Source: Phaonia tiefii | Taxonomy: Eukaryota; Arthropoda; Insecta; Diptera; Muscidae | Length of the DNA stretch: 64,000 nucleotides | NCBI GenBank assembly: GCA_963931995.1 | Contig: OZ008367.1 | Coordinates: forward strand, 133,589,887-133,653,886 | Reading direction: 5' to 3' | Program-made: the position numbers and the translations under genes | Notes under the pieces: model-generated | The model's input: only the letters and a program-made list of their open reading frames with translations | What the model was told of the DNA's origin: nothing | The model's database searches: none | Shown: in pieces, positions 22,048-32,540 of the stretch | How positions within the stretch are numbered: position 1 is the first letter of the stretch | Layout of the letters: the number at the start of each line of letters is the position of its first letter

Positions 22048-23245
22048 CACTGTGATAGTTTTTGACAAGAAAAAAAAATGAACTTTGATGAATCCTTTTC
22101 GAACTATTAGTGGGGAGTCCCCTGAGTGCGAAAGTACATTTGGAAGTGTCAGATTGGCTCCAGTTTTTGAGAAATCGGTATATATGGATATAGCTGTCTG
22201 CGCTATTTAAACAAATTTTACCGGCAATAGGCCAATTTTTTCTTTGGCCTAAAAGGGCTTAAAAATCTTATTAAAATAGAAAAACAAATGTTTGCGCTCG
22301 GTCCAACTTCTTGAGATATGCGCCTTTAAAGCTTGAGTATATAATTGGCCATATCTCACACATTTATGTTCCCATCTGGTTCCGGTGAGTATCATTACAA
22401 AGACCATTAAAAACTCTTTAAATCTGCATATAAATATATTACATTTTATTAACCCATTGGGGACAAATTTAAAAAATACGATTTTTTAACCTCACTTTTT
22501 TGCTAAAAATCTGAATTTCTCAAAAAACAGCCCTAGTAAACCTATTTTCTACCTACACTCAGGTTGTAGGCAACACTTCAGGCTTTGTTTTAAGGTATAA
22601 TACTTCGTATTAACCCTTCTAAGACCGGAGATATTTATGTTCAAAATTTGAAATACAAGAAGAAATTAAAGTTTTTTTAATTTTTTCCAAAATTTTATTT
22701 ATTTTCCTAGCATAGGCCTCAAGTTAAGCTTCAAAATCAAAATATTGGACTTTTATTCCTACAACTTCCACAACATTCTAACCGATTTTTGTCGCAGTTG
22801 CCTTTTCTGTATGTCCAATCTCGAAAAAATTCCACTCGCGTTTAGAAAAATTCAGCTCCTCTTCACTATAAATCTCTCACTCACAGTATAGTAAAAATTA
22901 CACTCCGAAGTGAAATTGTAATTCTTATATTTGACTCACTCGGTTGCGATTCAAATAATCAAAAATTTTAAAATTTAAATTCGCTCCATATTTAAATATT
23001 TCTAAAGTCGGAGCGAGAGGAGCTGAATTTTTAAATTTAAGCCTTTCCGTGATTTCAAAGAAATTAAGAAAACAATTAAATCAATATTTCCTAGTTAAAA
23101 AAATTTTTGATTTAAAGATTCTGTTGTGTTAAGTGGGAAATTTGCCGAAATCGTAATGGAGCGCCTCCTGTGTAAATCGCTAGCGCTGCTCTACTTCCAA
23201 AACAATGAACATCAAAAATGTAATTCTCTTCTGGTTCTACTACAT
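22048..23245. other. No gene; short inverted repeat at 22850-23034
   Basis: AAAAATTCAGCTCCTCT near 22852 and AGAGGAGCTGAATTTTT near 23019-23034 are inverted to each other about 180 bp apart, as in a small MITE. The remainder is AT-rich with no recognisable coding. Confidence 0.4.
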
Positions 23246-23569
23246 TTAACTTCCAAAATAGTTAGTAAATTGTAACAAATCGTGTTTTCCTAACGTACCT
23301 GGTAAACAATTTTCTGAATGTGGTACGTCATAAACTTTCAGAAGATTTTTCAGAGTCTGGTCAATGGTCAACTTATTGTAGGTCTTACGCCTCGGTTTAG
23401 TATTTCTATAAGTTCTTATCTCTTGCTCACTATTTGCTCCATCACATACTATTTGTTCTGTTGGACACATTCGCGTATGACCTCCAAGGGTAAGAGAAAA
23501 CACAATTTTATAAAAATGAATAACATTGACATATATATACAGGTCAATTGTCGACTGTGTACGAAACAT
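23246..23569 (-). other. Unidentified open frame
   Basis: A 107-codon minus-strand frame whose last 78 residues (from GGHTRMCPTEQIVCDG onward) look more protein-like than most frames here; it ends FTNYFGS. A pyrimidine-rich stretch ending CTTGGAG lies just before GTCATACG. I do not recognise it; it could be an exon fragment or chance. Confidence 0.2.
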
Positions 23570-23850
23570 ATTCGGGTGTTATATTTGGTATGTACACTCA
23601 CATAACTAATTGTTCGAAAAGCGGTTGTGGCAACCGCAAGTTCGGCTGATGCCACTGAATTGCAGTTGCCGCAGACGAATTGAGGTTATCACGGTTGAAT
23701 TTAGTCCCCACAACTGCAATTCCGCTGAAGCAACCTCTAATAGGTTGTGACAACCACTAGTGCTTTAATTCCGATGTAATAAGTGTAAAGTGGATTCGAC
23801 AATCTCCAACTTTGGATATTTTTGCTGTGGGTATATACTAGTTAAACATA

Positions 23851-24735
23851 TTATATATCGACACTGACAGACTGAGAGAATAGTAATACTTTGAGGTTTA
23901 ATGTTTTGATAAAATAATTGTTTGACGTTATTGGCTTAAATGGAAACCAATCAGTGTTACTATTGTCTGTGTTAACAGCAGAGGATGTAAACCTTCTCGA
24001 ATAGTCAATTTCTACGAATTGTTTATGGTTTGTAAAATAGCTCTTAAATAGTAAGGGATCCCACCCACGAATTCGATAAATCTCCAATTTTCTCAACACT
24101 ATTTTTAAATCTTCCAAATCAAGAGGTTTTGTAAAGTCGAAATGTAAGCCTGCAATACCCATAAAGCCTTCATCAAGACCCTTAGAACACGCACAACAAA
24201 CTTCTTAATTTCTTAATCGTAGAACAAATTTTTAATCGTAGTAAATATTGCAATTGGTCTTAATTTAACTTCAGTTGAATAGGAATTGATTTGGAATAGA
24301 TTCAATTTTTTGGACCTTTAAATTATCCGGGTATACTGACGATTTTAACACATAATTAAATATCTCAATACATTCCCTTACAAACTTGGGCGAAGTTTTA
24401 TCATAATCAAGTTTATTTTCTATGCTGCAAATCAATAGTATACATTTTAAAACGATGCCTATTTGTACATTGAGAAACTATACAAAACAAATAGAAACTG
24501 TTATTAGATTGAACAGAAATACTGTGCTATAAGTCTTCAATAGGTATAATAATAATAAATTAGTTATAAATTAGTTACTAAACAAATTTGTCTTCAAATG
24601 ATCACAATTTTTCAACTCTAACCTTTTGAATCTCTAATTTTTCTGTCCTGACTTTTTGCCGACCTACAATTTTATTTATAAAATTCCACGATTTACTTCG
24701 ATTGTTTCCGATTTCCCTCAAACTGCACCTACACT
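23851..24735 (-). pseudogene. Jockey/CR1-type LINE reverse transcriptase remnant
   Basis: Minus-strand pieces in order are KSWNFINKIVGRQK (near 24690), SPKFVRECIEIFNYVLKSS (near 24390), FDFTKPLDLEDLKIVLRKL (near 24125) and WDPLLFKSYFTNHKQFVEID. These correspond to the segment before the palm, the DGIS-PK-like block and the FDFSKAFD-type box A region holding the first catalytic Asp of the reverse transcriptase. Stops and shifts separate them, and the YADD box is missing. The protein is typical of 5'- and 3'-eroded LINE copies. Confidence 0.7.
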
Positions 24736-24792
24736 CTTTGATATCCAATCGAATAACTTAAAAAAACACAATGAGTGATCAAACTCACGGGC

Positions 24793-25306
24793 GATGTGTT
24801 AACACCTTTTTGTTACACGGTACTTTTTGTTTTATTCCTACAAAAAACCAAAGACAACGCAAAGCAACAGACACATGAACATACACACATTGTTATGTTC
24901 GTACATACGCTACACAAGTTCACACAATTTTCATTGCTCTCTCGCTATCTCATTTTTGTCATTATTATTTTTGCTCTGAGAGTGCTCCGCATCCACACAA
25001 GACAACTATTCGCCGCCGCTACAGCAGTGTGCGTTTTTTCGCAGCTTGACAATCTGTCTTTCGCAGTCGGACAAATATGTGTTCTATATAGGGGTGGGTC
25101 ACCCTCATCATTTAGGGGTATGAAAAATATATGTTGGCCGATTCTGAGACCTACCCCATATGCACACAAAATTTCATACAAATCGGTCCAGCCGTTTCGG
25201 AGGAGTTTAACGCCAAACAATCTGTGATCGCAGTTGGACAAACTGTGTTTGGATGTGTTCACTTTGTGAGTTTAGTCCCTACCCGTGCCTATAGATGTTA
25301 ACACAA
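24793..25306. mobile_element. Element with GATGTGTTAACA ends
   Basis: It starts GATGTGTTAACA and ends TAGATGTTAACACA, with CACGGTAC inside the left end and CTACCCGTG inside the right. The same two ends bound the element at 43208-43980. The interior has ACCCCATATGCACACAAAAT and TACAAATCGGTCCAGCCGTT, a phrase frequent in interspersed insect repeats. No transposase is encoded. Confidence 0.6.
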
Positions 25307-25384
25307 TTACAATTTTAAAACAAAGAATTCAAATCAGCAATGCGAATCAGATCGAAAATAAGTTTTGAATCAGTTTTATCGCAC

Positions 25385-25530
25385 TCAATCCGCTCTACTC
25401 TCGGCTCGGCTCGGCTTTCACGAAGCCATACTGACGCCGATTTGTATCAATTTGTATGGGCACAGTTTTAAGAATTTCAATCAGCTTTCAGATCGGTTCC
25501 GCTCGGCTCGGCATTCAGCGCGCACTCTGC
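25385..25530. repeat. CTCGG-rich simple sequence
   Basis: CTCGGCTCGGCTCGGC at about 25400 and CGCTCGGCTCGGCATTC near 25500 are short pentamer arrays. A similar GCCGAGCCGAGCCGA lies in the arm of the MITE at 37491. Confidence 0.5.
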
Positions 25531-25884
25531 CATCAGCCTTATTTAGTACCTGCAAAATATATAGCATGGTTTTTATGGAAAAATTTGCATAATTTTTATA
25601 AACACAGAAAAAAAGTTTAAAATCAGAGATGTGTATTTTTGATTCAAAAACTGTCAGGACAACAGTAGCATAAAAAATTGTTCTTGGGTGTGATTTTTAA
25701 GACACTTTATACTTTGGTTTTGTATACTGTGGCTACACTTGTTAGAAGTACGCCCCGAAATTCTAGTCTGGCATAATGGCAGCTAGAGACTAGGACAAAA
25801 TCAATACTTATATCAAACAAACTGATTTCAAAAAGATCAGCTAATGCTTCAAAATTCCAAAAAAATATTTCTCTATATAATCTA

Positions 25885-26280
25885 TGATAACTCGAAAATT
25901 TCTTTTCCGATTTTGTTGAAGCAAATTTGAGAAAATGTAAGTTTACATTATCTTCAAGTTACGCTTGCACCATATTTTGATTTGATCAATAATTTCGGAG
26001 TTATTAAATTGTGACATGCAAATAGTTTTTATTTCGCTAAAATATAATTTTTACTTTTTTAGAAACTCATGAGCAATCGAAAAGGGGATAAAGTGTTTGA
26101 ACTTTATTACTTTATCATAAAGTTATATATCTTATGAATAAAACAAGTCATGGGCCATGAAAATAAATAGATATTTTACGCTTTAAATTACTTTTGCTGA
26201 ATGAAAAAAAGTGGATGAGTGCACACTTATAAATACTGCGTATTTTTCAACTGAATAACCTGATTTTTCAACTGAATACC
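25885..26280 (+). repeat. Fragment related to the CACAG transposon arm
   Basis: ATAACTCGAAAATTTC, TGAAGCAAATTTGAGAAAAT, then GGGGATAAAGTGTTTGAAC, ATCTTATGAATAAAACAAGT and CATGAAAATAAATAGATATT follow the same order as the left arm at 16255-16530, at perhaps 65-70 percent similarity. AAATACTGCGTATTTTT matches the region near 19155. It is a diverged arm without the CACAG end. Confidence 0.45.
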
Positions 26281-26763
26281 CTGATTTTTCTTAAAGGGAT
26301 TTTTATATGCACTACGTTCAGCGTCATACAATACCATAATTCCCATTTCACTCTTTGTGTGAGAAAAATAGAGAATTTCTCGACAATTTTGCGATTTGGA
26401 ATGCTGTCTTTTGAAACTAGTGTTTTATATTCCCCCCTGGTCACTATCTAAAATTATGCAGAGGGCTGGAAAACAAGATTCCAATCGGTTAACTAGATGT
26501 AGCCGTAAAAAAAAAATGTTTTTTTGAATGTCCAAAATCAAGTTCCATCCAAAATATGCACGAATCGATAAAATCCCCACCTACACTCATACTACAAGCT
26601 TACAAGGTCAAGAATATTTCTTTAATTGAAAATGTTTCGGTTTTGTTGGAATAATAGACAATTCTATTAAGCACACTCACTGGCATGTCTCCGTGACAAG
26701 TTCATCATCAGATGCCTAACTGCTAATTGAGACCATCGGTTGATCATCAATCGTATACGATAT

Positions 26764-27272
26764 TGTTACGAATAAGTAAAAGCTTTTGCTTACTGTTAAT
26801 GACTCTACTAACAGTATGTAAACATCAGGCGGTTAGTGCTGCGCCTGAAAGTATGCATTGTAACAACGTACCAGCTCGCTAAACCAGTAGCATGAATTCA
26901 CCTCAGTAAAGATAATTCTCCTGTGTAGGAGAATGTTCTACAAAGAAAAACAACAACAACAACATCTATTTTCTAGAAGGTTCTTGAATTCGCTAGATAT
27001 ATGTACCTTCATTTGTGTATGGTGAGTTGTTACAAATAGCGGAGGTCTTTGGAATGGAGAGTCAGTTTGTGATTAAACCCCGTAAAGTAAGCAACGCGAA
27101 TTGATAGTAAAATACAAGACTTGTTAACGTGTTATAAATAAAGTAAACTGTTGTACTGTATAAATAAATAAAAGGAAGTGATACCGTTGTAATTATCGTA
27201 ATTAAAAACGAACCCTGTTTTATTATTGGGAATAAAACAACGCAAAAAGGACGAATAAGGAAATTCGTAACA
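26764..27272 (+). repeat. 5' LTR
   Basis: 509 bp, TG...CA, with inverted tips TGTTACGAA/TTCGTAACA. It contains a perfect 8-bp stem hairpin (ATTCTCCTGTGTAGGAGAAT) and an extra CAA unit in its CAACAACAA run compared with the 3' LTR. Two AATAAA-like strings are in its distal third. Confidence 0.92.
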
Positions 27273-27290
27273 TTGGTGTCAGAAGTGAAA
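27272..27290 (+). promoter_or_regulatory. Primer binding site
   Basis: TTGGTGTCAGAAGTGAAA begins directly after the LTR. TGGTGTCAGAAGT is complementary to the 3' end typical of tRNA-Leu, used as primer by several gypsy-group elements. Confidence 0.65.
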
Positions 27291-27309
27291 TTACGAATTA
27301 AGGACAACG

Positions 27310-30171
27310 ATGAAGTTCGAAGAACTCAAAGTTGAACAACTAAAAAAGGAGTTGAGTAAATTGGATCAACCGACAGCTGGTAATAAGGTAGAGCTGCAGA
27401 GGCGATTAATAGAAGAATTTAAACGCCGAAACATCGACATTGACACATATCAGTTCGAGTGCAAAGACGAAATGGAGGTTTGTGCAAAAGAAGCAACTGG
27501 TAATATGGATGTTTCGGCAATGTTTGCAGCCATGATAGAAAAATTTAACGAAAACTCTAGAGTTATTAACGCGAAGCTGGACGAAAATTCTAGAATTGTG
27601 GACGAGAAATTGAGCGAAAATTCTTGAATAATTAACGATAAACTGAATGAGAAATTTGGTGAGAATTCTAGAATTATGGACGAAAAACTTGAAAAAAAAT
27701 TTGGCGAGAATTCTAGAATTATGGACGATAAATTAAGCGAGAATTCTAGAATTATTCAGGAAACATCAAATGCCACAAATGAGAAACTGCAAGAAATCTC
27801 TGAAGTTGTGGGCAATATGGAGATTCAAGTGAACGATAAATTCGAAAAGGTTGAAGAAAAAATCGAGGAAATGGGGCAGAAGTTTGAAGAAGTCGAACAT
27901 AAGTTCGAGGAAGTCGAACATAAGTTCGAGGAAGTCGAACGGGAACTAAAAAATGATGTAAGCAAATTGCAAAGAAAAATTAGTGAACTTCAGTTGCAAG
28001 AGGGTCCGGTGCGAGTAATTTCTGAAGGCTCTAGTAAATTGAAAGCTCCCAGTTTCGATGGCTCTACACCATTCGATGTTTTTAAATTCCAATTCGAAAT
28101 GGTCGCAATTAAGAACTTGTGGAACAGCAACGACAAAGCAGTAGAGCTAATTATAGCACTGAAAGGCAACGCAGCAGAAGTCCTTCAGAGCATTCCCGTC
28201 AGTGCCAGAAACAACTACGAGGATATACTGGCTGCGTTACAACGCAAGTATGGTGGCGATCACAAGAAGGATTTATATCGCATGGAATTGAGAGGCCGAG
28301 TGCAAAAGCATAATGAAACGCTTCAGGACTACGCAACCGAGGTGGAACGTTTGGTGTTGATGGCATATCCTGGAGAACCCCAAACTTTCCTAGAGCAATT
28401 TAAGATAGAGGCATTTGTTAGAGGCATTAACGATCCTGACGTTAGATATTCGGTGTATGCCTCACAAAAAGCTACATTTGTGGAAACAGTTTCATTCGCT
28501 TTGGCGAATGAGACGGCGAGGGTTGTTGCCAGTCAACAGACATATCATGTGCGAAGGGTAGAAACGGAAGGCAAATCAAAAGATTTGAAAGGCGCCGTTA
28601 GCGAACTGAATGAAGTGATTCGGATTCTCACGAAAGCGCTATGGCAAGCAACAAAATTGAAAGGTGACAGTCATGGCGAACGTGGCCATATAGGGCGTGA
28701 CTGTAGAGACCTGAGAAAACGGTCAAGATCTCCAGCGATAGCGGCCGATACCGGACGAGTAAATGACCGTCCACATGTAATCGAGTCTAAACAGGATTTT
28801 AAGGCTGAGATCAAAGAGCAAATTATTGACGTCCGATCCCTGAGAATTGAATCCGACGACGAGTGGTTCACGGCACAGAGAAGTGATCCTGTATTGGGAA
28901 AAATTATTTTGGCAAAGGAAGAGGATAGACAATTAACGCGGAATGAAATCGCTTCCGAAAGCCCCGTTTTAAAATCATATTGGGCCCAGTGGACTAGCCT
29001 GAGATTGCTAGATGGCTGTCTATACCGTGTATGGGAAAGTGAAGATGGTAAAACGAAGAAAAATCCAATTGTGGTACCTGCCTTGAAAGTGAAAGAGATA
29101 ATTGCAGAATCTCATAATGGTCCGAGTGGTAGGCACCTCGGAAAAGGCAAAACTATGGAGAAACTAAGGGAACGTTTCTATTGGGTTGGTCGTCAAAAAG
29201 CTGTATCCGAGTGGATTGCAGGCTGCACCCAGTGCATGACAACTAAAGGACCAACGCGGAGGAGTTGCGAACAGAGACATCAGGAGAGCCCAAGTGCTCC
29301 CTTCGAGCGAATATCCATGAGTGTGGCTGGTCCATATCCAACGAGTAGCTCTGGGAACCAATATGCCCTAGTCGTTATGGACTACTTCAGTAAATGGCCC
29401 GAGGTGTACGCTATTCCAAATAAAGAAGCGAAAACAATAAGCAAAGCTATGGTGAACAACTGGATAAGTCGTTTTGGTGTCCCTTTAGAACTGCATTCGG
29501 AGCAGGGTAGAAATTTTGAATCTGCGATCTTGAAAGAAATATGCGAGAGGAGTGGAATTCGTGGTATAAGAACGACATCAGTGCGTCCTCGGACTGACGG
29601 TACGGTAGAGAAATTTAATCAGGCTCTTGAAGAATATTTGAGCAAGATCGTCAGTAAGGATAGAAAATTCTGGGACGAACGCATACCAAAATTCCTTCTA
29701 GCATACCGGTCGGCCACCCAGGATACCACTGCCCGAACACCAGCTAGTGCCGTCCTTGGGACAGAGTTAAAGCTCCCTAGAAATTTGGAGTTTGGCAACT
29801 TCCTAACATCCGACAGTGGGGAGAATGATGGTATCCCAGGGGAGCTTAGCGAACTTCACGAGTTTGTTCGCAGCAGAATGAAGTTGGTCAGTAATAAGAT
29901 GAAAGCCAGGTACGACCAAGCGGCAAATTCCGAAGGATTCCATGAAGGCCAGCTAGTTTTACTGTTCAACCCACAGCGCAAGAAAGGTTTATCTCCAGAA
30001 CTTCAGACTCACTGGGAAGGCCCTTACAGGGTTGTAAAACGAATAAACGACGTGGTTTATAGAATCCAGAAAAGCCAAAGTCCAAGAGCTAAAATGAAAG
30101 TCGTGCATTTGGAAAGACTAGCTCTGTATGGAAAACGGAGGGTTGAGCCTGCTCGGGACGAACAGGCTTAA
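27310..30171 (+). pseudogene. Gag-integrase fused reading frame, pol core deleted
   Basis: One frame of 953 codons from ATG 27310 to TAA 30169-30171, broken once by TGA at 27625-27627. Residues 3-38 look like a SAP DNA-binding motif (VEQLKKELSKL and KVELQRRLIEEF). Residues 70-240 are a Glu/Lys-rich coiled coil with repeated ENSRI units. A gypsy-type Gag core follows from KAPSFDGS. At 28665-28710 only the tail of a zinc knuckle (GERGHIGRDC) remains. Protease, reverse transcriptase and RNase H are absent and the frame passes straight into integrase, with its His/Cys finger (CTQC) and core (29310-29610). The position normally holding the first catalytic Asp is Ser (29320-29322), the second is Glu (29500-29502), and the final Glu is kept. 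The protein is unlikely to be catalytically active. Confidence 0.85.
27550..27765 (+). repeat. In-frame repeats in the Gag coiled coil
   Basis: GAAAATTCTAGAATT-type units recur at 30-45-base spacing (27547, 27583, 27616, 27661, 27706, 27739) and encode E-N-S-R-I-(I/M/V). The TGA at 27625 arises in one unit, TCTTGAATA where the others read TCTAGAATT. Confidence 0.75.
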
Positions 30172-30182
30172 GTGGGGGGCAG
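30166..30182 (+). promoter_or_regulatory. Polypurine tract
   Basis: AAGTGGGGGGCAG lies immediately before the TGTTACG of the 3' LTR and overlaps the end of the reading frame, as expected for a plus-strand primer site. Confidence 0.75.
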
Positions 30183-30688
30183 TGTTACGAATAAGTAAAA
30201 GCTTTTGCTTACTGTTAATGACTCTACTAACAGTATGTAAACATCAGGCGGTTAGTGCTGCGCCTGAAAGTATGCATTGTAACAACGTACCAGCTCGCTA
30301 AACCAGTAGCATGAATTCACCTCAGTAAAGATAATTCTCCTGTGTAGGAGAATGTTCTACAAAGATAAACAACAACAACATCTATTTTCTAGAAGGTTCT
30401 TGAATTCGCTAGATATATGTACCTTCATTTGTGTATGGTGAGTTGTTATAAATAGCGGAGGTCTTTGGAATGGAGAGTCAGTTTGTGATTAAACCCCGTA
30501 AAGTAAGCAACGCGAATTGATAGTAAAATACAAGACTTGTTAACGTGTTATAAATAAAGTAAACTGTTGTACTGTATAAATAAATAAAAGGAAGTGATAC
30601 CGTTGTAATTATCGTAATTAAAAACGAACCTTGTTTTATTATTGGGAATAAAACAACGCAAAAAGGACGAATAAGAAAATTCGTAACA
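30183..30688 (+). repeat. 3' LTR
   Basis: 506 bp, differing from the 5' LTR by about four substitutions (for example GTTATAAAT against GTTACAAAT) and a missing CAA. It is followed by the ATAT duplication. Confidence 0.92.
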
Positions 30689-31144
30689 ATATATACAAAT
30701 TGAATTATGCAATGTACATATGCGAATAGGTGTCGATCCAAGATCCCTAAGTATCATCAAAAACAAAATTCTCTCGCCAGCTGTGACGTCACAAAGAACT
30801 CATCAGAATGTTTTGAAAAATCATATATTTCGAGATAAAATTTCAACAAATATGAGCTGGTTAAAAATTCTAAAGTCTGAATTGATTACTAATTCATTAA
30901 CGAAGTTTTTTATTTGAACTAACTGTGAAACATCTAGCTGATTAAGCAAAAATATTTTGTTGTAAAATCAAATAATTTGAATTTGAAAATCTAGAAAATA
31001 AAGTATGTATTTTGATTTCAAGAATTTTTCTTCAATTTAAAGAAATGAATATTTGAATTCCAGAAATTTTAATCATAGAATTGTAATTATTAGATTTTAC
31101 CAATTCTGTTTTTTTTCGTGTATTAGAATTTAAGAGTTTAAATA

Positions 31145-31225
31145 ATGTGTGTGAAGATAAATTCGTATTTAACTAGCAGAGACACAAACCAATTATGTTA
31201 ACAGAGGTCTGTAATTACATTAACA
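31145..31225 (+). repeat. Terminal fragment of the foldback family
   Basis: TAATGTGTGTGAAGATAAAT followed by TCGTATTTAACTAGCAGAG, ACACAAACCAATT and AACAGAGGTCTGT matches the left end of the element at 5325-5398. No second arm is nearby. Confidence 0.6.
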
Positions 31226-31387
31226 GAACTATGTAAGATAGCTACATTTTGGACAGGTTATAGAAATTACCGATTTTCTCGCGATTAGACAAATATATAT
31301 AACCAAAAGTTATACATTTTATAGCAAAGACTTATTAAAGCACATATCAGGACTTCAAACAAAGTTATTCTTTACCAGGGTGAAATT

Positions 31388-31617
31388 GATTGGGACTAGT
31401 ATCAAATTAAAGCTATTGACATCTATTTTCATTATTTAATACCCTCATTTCCGAAAAAACCTCCAGAATATCAAATTCGACGAAGAATTTAAGGAATTGG
31501 TGTTTCGGACGGACAAGATGCGTCCATGGTGGCCACCAGAAAAAAGTTTAATGATATAGCTTTAATTTGATACTAGTCCCAATCACTAAACTTTTTCCTG
31601 GTGGCCACCATGGACGC
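31388..31617. repeat. Interleaved inverted repeats (A-B-A'-B')
   Basis: A (31388-31416, GATTGGGACTAGTATCAAAT...) is perfectly inverted at A' (31556-31584), 29 bp. B (31520-31550, GCGTCCATGGTGGCCACCAG...) is inverted with one mismatch at B' (31587-31617), 31 bp. The pairs overlap, so the two stems form a pseudoknot-like topology and not two separate hairpins. Confidence 0.9.
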
Positions 31618-31753
31618 AAACTGGGACCGAGAAAAATAAAATCGTACTTATCGTAGATTAGGGACCACTGCATATTTTATTTTGACTGAAATAAAAATTC
31701 CAAGCATTTTTTCATCTTATTTGCGATAAATGTGTCTTTAGTGGTTCGGTAGA

Positions 31754-31860
31754 TAACACAGTACATTTTTCAGCTCATTGATTCAGGACTCAGTTCTCAC
31801 AATTGCACGTGAAAGTAGCTCCGAAAATAAGAACTTTTGCATTATTCGTTTTGTCAAGTT
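31754..31860 (+). repeat. Terminus of a CACAG-family element
   Basis: TAA then CACAGTACATTTTTCAGC, GATTCAGGACTCAGTTCT, GTGAAAGTAGCTCCGAAAA, GAACTTTTGCATTATTCGT and AATAATTTAAT follow the outer 130 bases of the element at 16062. Similarity stops near 31860 and no matching right end was found downstream. Confidence 0.7.
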
Positions 31861-32540
31861 GGCTGCATTAATAATTTAATGGCCATGTGCATTTTTGTAC
31901 TCAAGGTGGCTTTTAGCACTTTTTCTATATTGTAACACGTTTATATCTCGGTATACCGTACGGAATATCTCTTTTTGGTCTGAAGCAAAGTTGTAGATAT
32001 TGAATAGGGAGAAAACGGAACAACCTACCCGAAAAAAGTGCATCCAGTGCCTCAAAAAATCACAAAAATGCCCATTTTTACAATTTGTTCTCCCTGTTTC
32101 ACCTTTTTTTCTCAATAACTGGATTACAAATCCACAATTATGATGTTCTTTTGTAAGTGCCTATTTATAATACAGTAGGGACGCCATCTGTTTTCCACGC
32201 ACGAGCAAGAGTGTACACACGCTTCTATAAATATCAAATTTGTATAATTGTTTGGATCATAAAAAATCTGTTAAAAAACAGAGAATGTATTTAAATCGAC
32301 TGTGACTCCGTCCAATTATTTGGCACTCACCACTACATGTTTTGGTCAAATTCAATTTTATTCTGAAGTTAACTCCTTTTTGGTCCAAATAATTGAAAAT
32401 TGTTTTCTTTTAAAAGTAAGGAAGCATTGAGTAGGGACAATTTTCAAGAAAATTGTTTTATTCCAAGTCAAGAACACAGTAATAAGTGTAAATTCTAAGC
32501 CCCAAAATCACTCTTTTTTACTTATATGAAACATGAAACT
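31861..32540. other. No recognisable feature
   Basis: AT-rich, with generic repeat-like phrases (TATATCTCGGTATACCG) but no identifiable ends or coding. Confidence 0.35.

Larger units (their letters stand above)
26764..30688 (+). mobile_element. Gypsy-type LTR element, internally deleted
   Basis: Two near-identical 506-509 bp LTRs enclose 2.9 kb. The LTRs begin TGTTACGAA and end TTCGTAACA. Flanking ATAT at 26760-26763 and 30689-30692 is a 4-bp target duplication, and the dispersed repeat on either side joins when the element is removed. Only about four substitutions and one CAA indel separate the LTRs, so insertion was recent. The coding region has Gag and integrase but no protease, reverse transcriptase or RNase H, so it depends on a full relative to move. 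Confidence 0.9.

Noticed and set aside
23623..23760. Short GGTTGTGACAACC / GGTTGTGGCAACC palindromes as a regulatory site
   Set aside because: Two short palindromes in low-complexity sequence without other support; could be chance.
28119..28313. 64-codon frame overlapping the Gag region
   Set aside because: Same strand, different frame from the long Gag-integrase frame; no independent support.
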